From JAUVIB01 sp964424545 (GTDB lineage: Bacteria; Calditrichota; Calditrichia; Calditrichales; Calditrichaceae): DNA of 32,796 nt. Position numbers and translations under genes: made by a program. Location of the stretch: contig CAYRJN010000015.1 in NCBI GenBank assembly GCA_964424545.1, positions 1 to 32,796 of the forward strand. The letters run 5' to 3'. Shown here piece by piece: positions 32,784 through 32,796 of the stretch (position 1 is its first letter; each line of letters begins with the position of its first letter). The notes beneath the pieces were generated by a model. The model ran no database searches and was not told the origin of the DNA. It worked only from the letters and a program-made list of their open reading frames with translations.

Positions 32784-32796
32784 ATGGCTGTAAAAA
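32784..32796 (+). CDS. start of a plus-strand gene, cut off by the window end
   Basis: An ATG at 32784 follows AAGGAG (32771-32776) with a good seven-base spacing. Only four codons are visible, reading MAVK and then an A. The ribosome binding site is as strong as those of the firm genes here, so a real gene probably starts. Its product cannot be told. Many glyceraldehyde-3-phosphate dehydrogenases begin this way and the neighbour is pfkA, but four residues prove nothing. Confidence 0.6.

Overview
The window is about 32.8 kb of AT-rich bacterial chromosome carrying ordinary, intact genes. Almost every gene is on the minus strand; the exceptions are one small plus-strand gene and the first codons of another at the right edge. 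The organism has LPS (lpxK), alternative complex III, a cbb3 oxidase with fused CcoN-CcoO, a one-heme CcoP and an S16 protein with a long acidic tail. Together these suggest a Gram-negative member of the Bacteroidota/Ignavibacteriota/Calditrichota neighbourhood. Clear Shine-Dalgarno sequences before most genes argue against a typical member of class Bacteroidia. The lineage is inferred from gene content only. I saw no insertion sequences, phage genes, CRISPR arrays or rRNA.

Layout, left to right. 1-2569: the 5' part of an initiator tRNA, lpxK and a polysaccharide flippase (cell envelope). 2664-5063: an aroB / PhnP-like hydrolase / aroQ operon (shikimate pathway). 5142-9042: the operon ffh-rpsP-khpA-rimM-trmD-rplS (protein export, ribosome and tRNA maturation), with a good terminator and a candidate promoter. 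9266-12859: an M29-type aminopeptidase, a short Rho factor, a TauE-like permease and a TPR lipoprotein. 13007-13809: a DUF2007 protein (plus strand) facing an AP2-like protein. 13927-30478: the main respiratory block. 30799-32127: a PPi-type phosphofructokinase. 32128-32783: a long non-coding stretch leading to a plus-strand gene cut off after four codons.

The respiratory block is transcribed right to left as actA-B-C-D-E-F, a small lipoprotein, a TauE-like protein, ccoI, ccoS, ccoNO, ccoQ, ccoP, ccoG and ccoH. Alternative complex III oxidises quinol and passes electrons through haem c, the cbb3 oxidase reduces oxygen, and CcoG/H/I/S plus the TauE-like protein supply copper and assembly functions. 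This makes a nearly complete quinol-to-oxygen chain in one array. Tight spacing supports co-transcription, with one notable interruption: the 238-nt actD-actE gap, which holds a strong inverted repeat.

Nothing here is clearly an unknown system. The best leads are the actD-actE inverted repeat, the AP2-like protein next to the oxidase genes, the small ACIII-linked lipoprotein, the Rho that lacks its N-terminal helical domain, and the inverted repeat that brackets the pfkA promoter.
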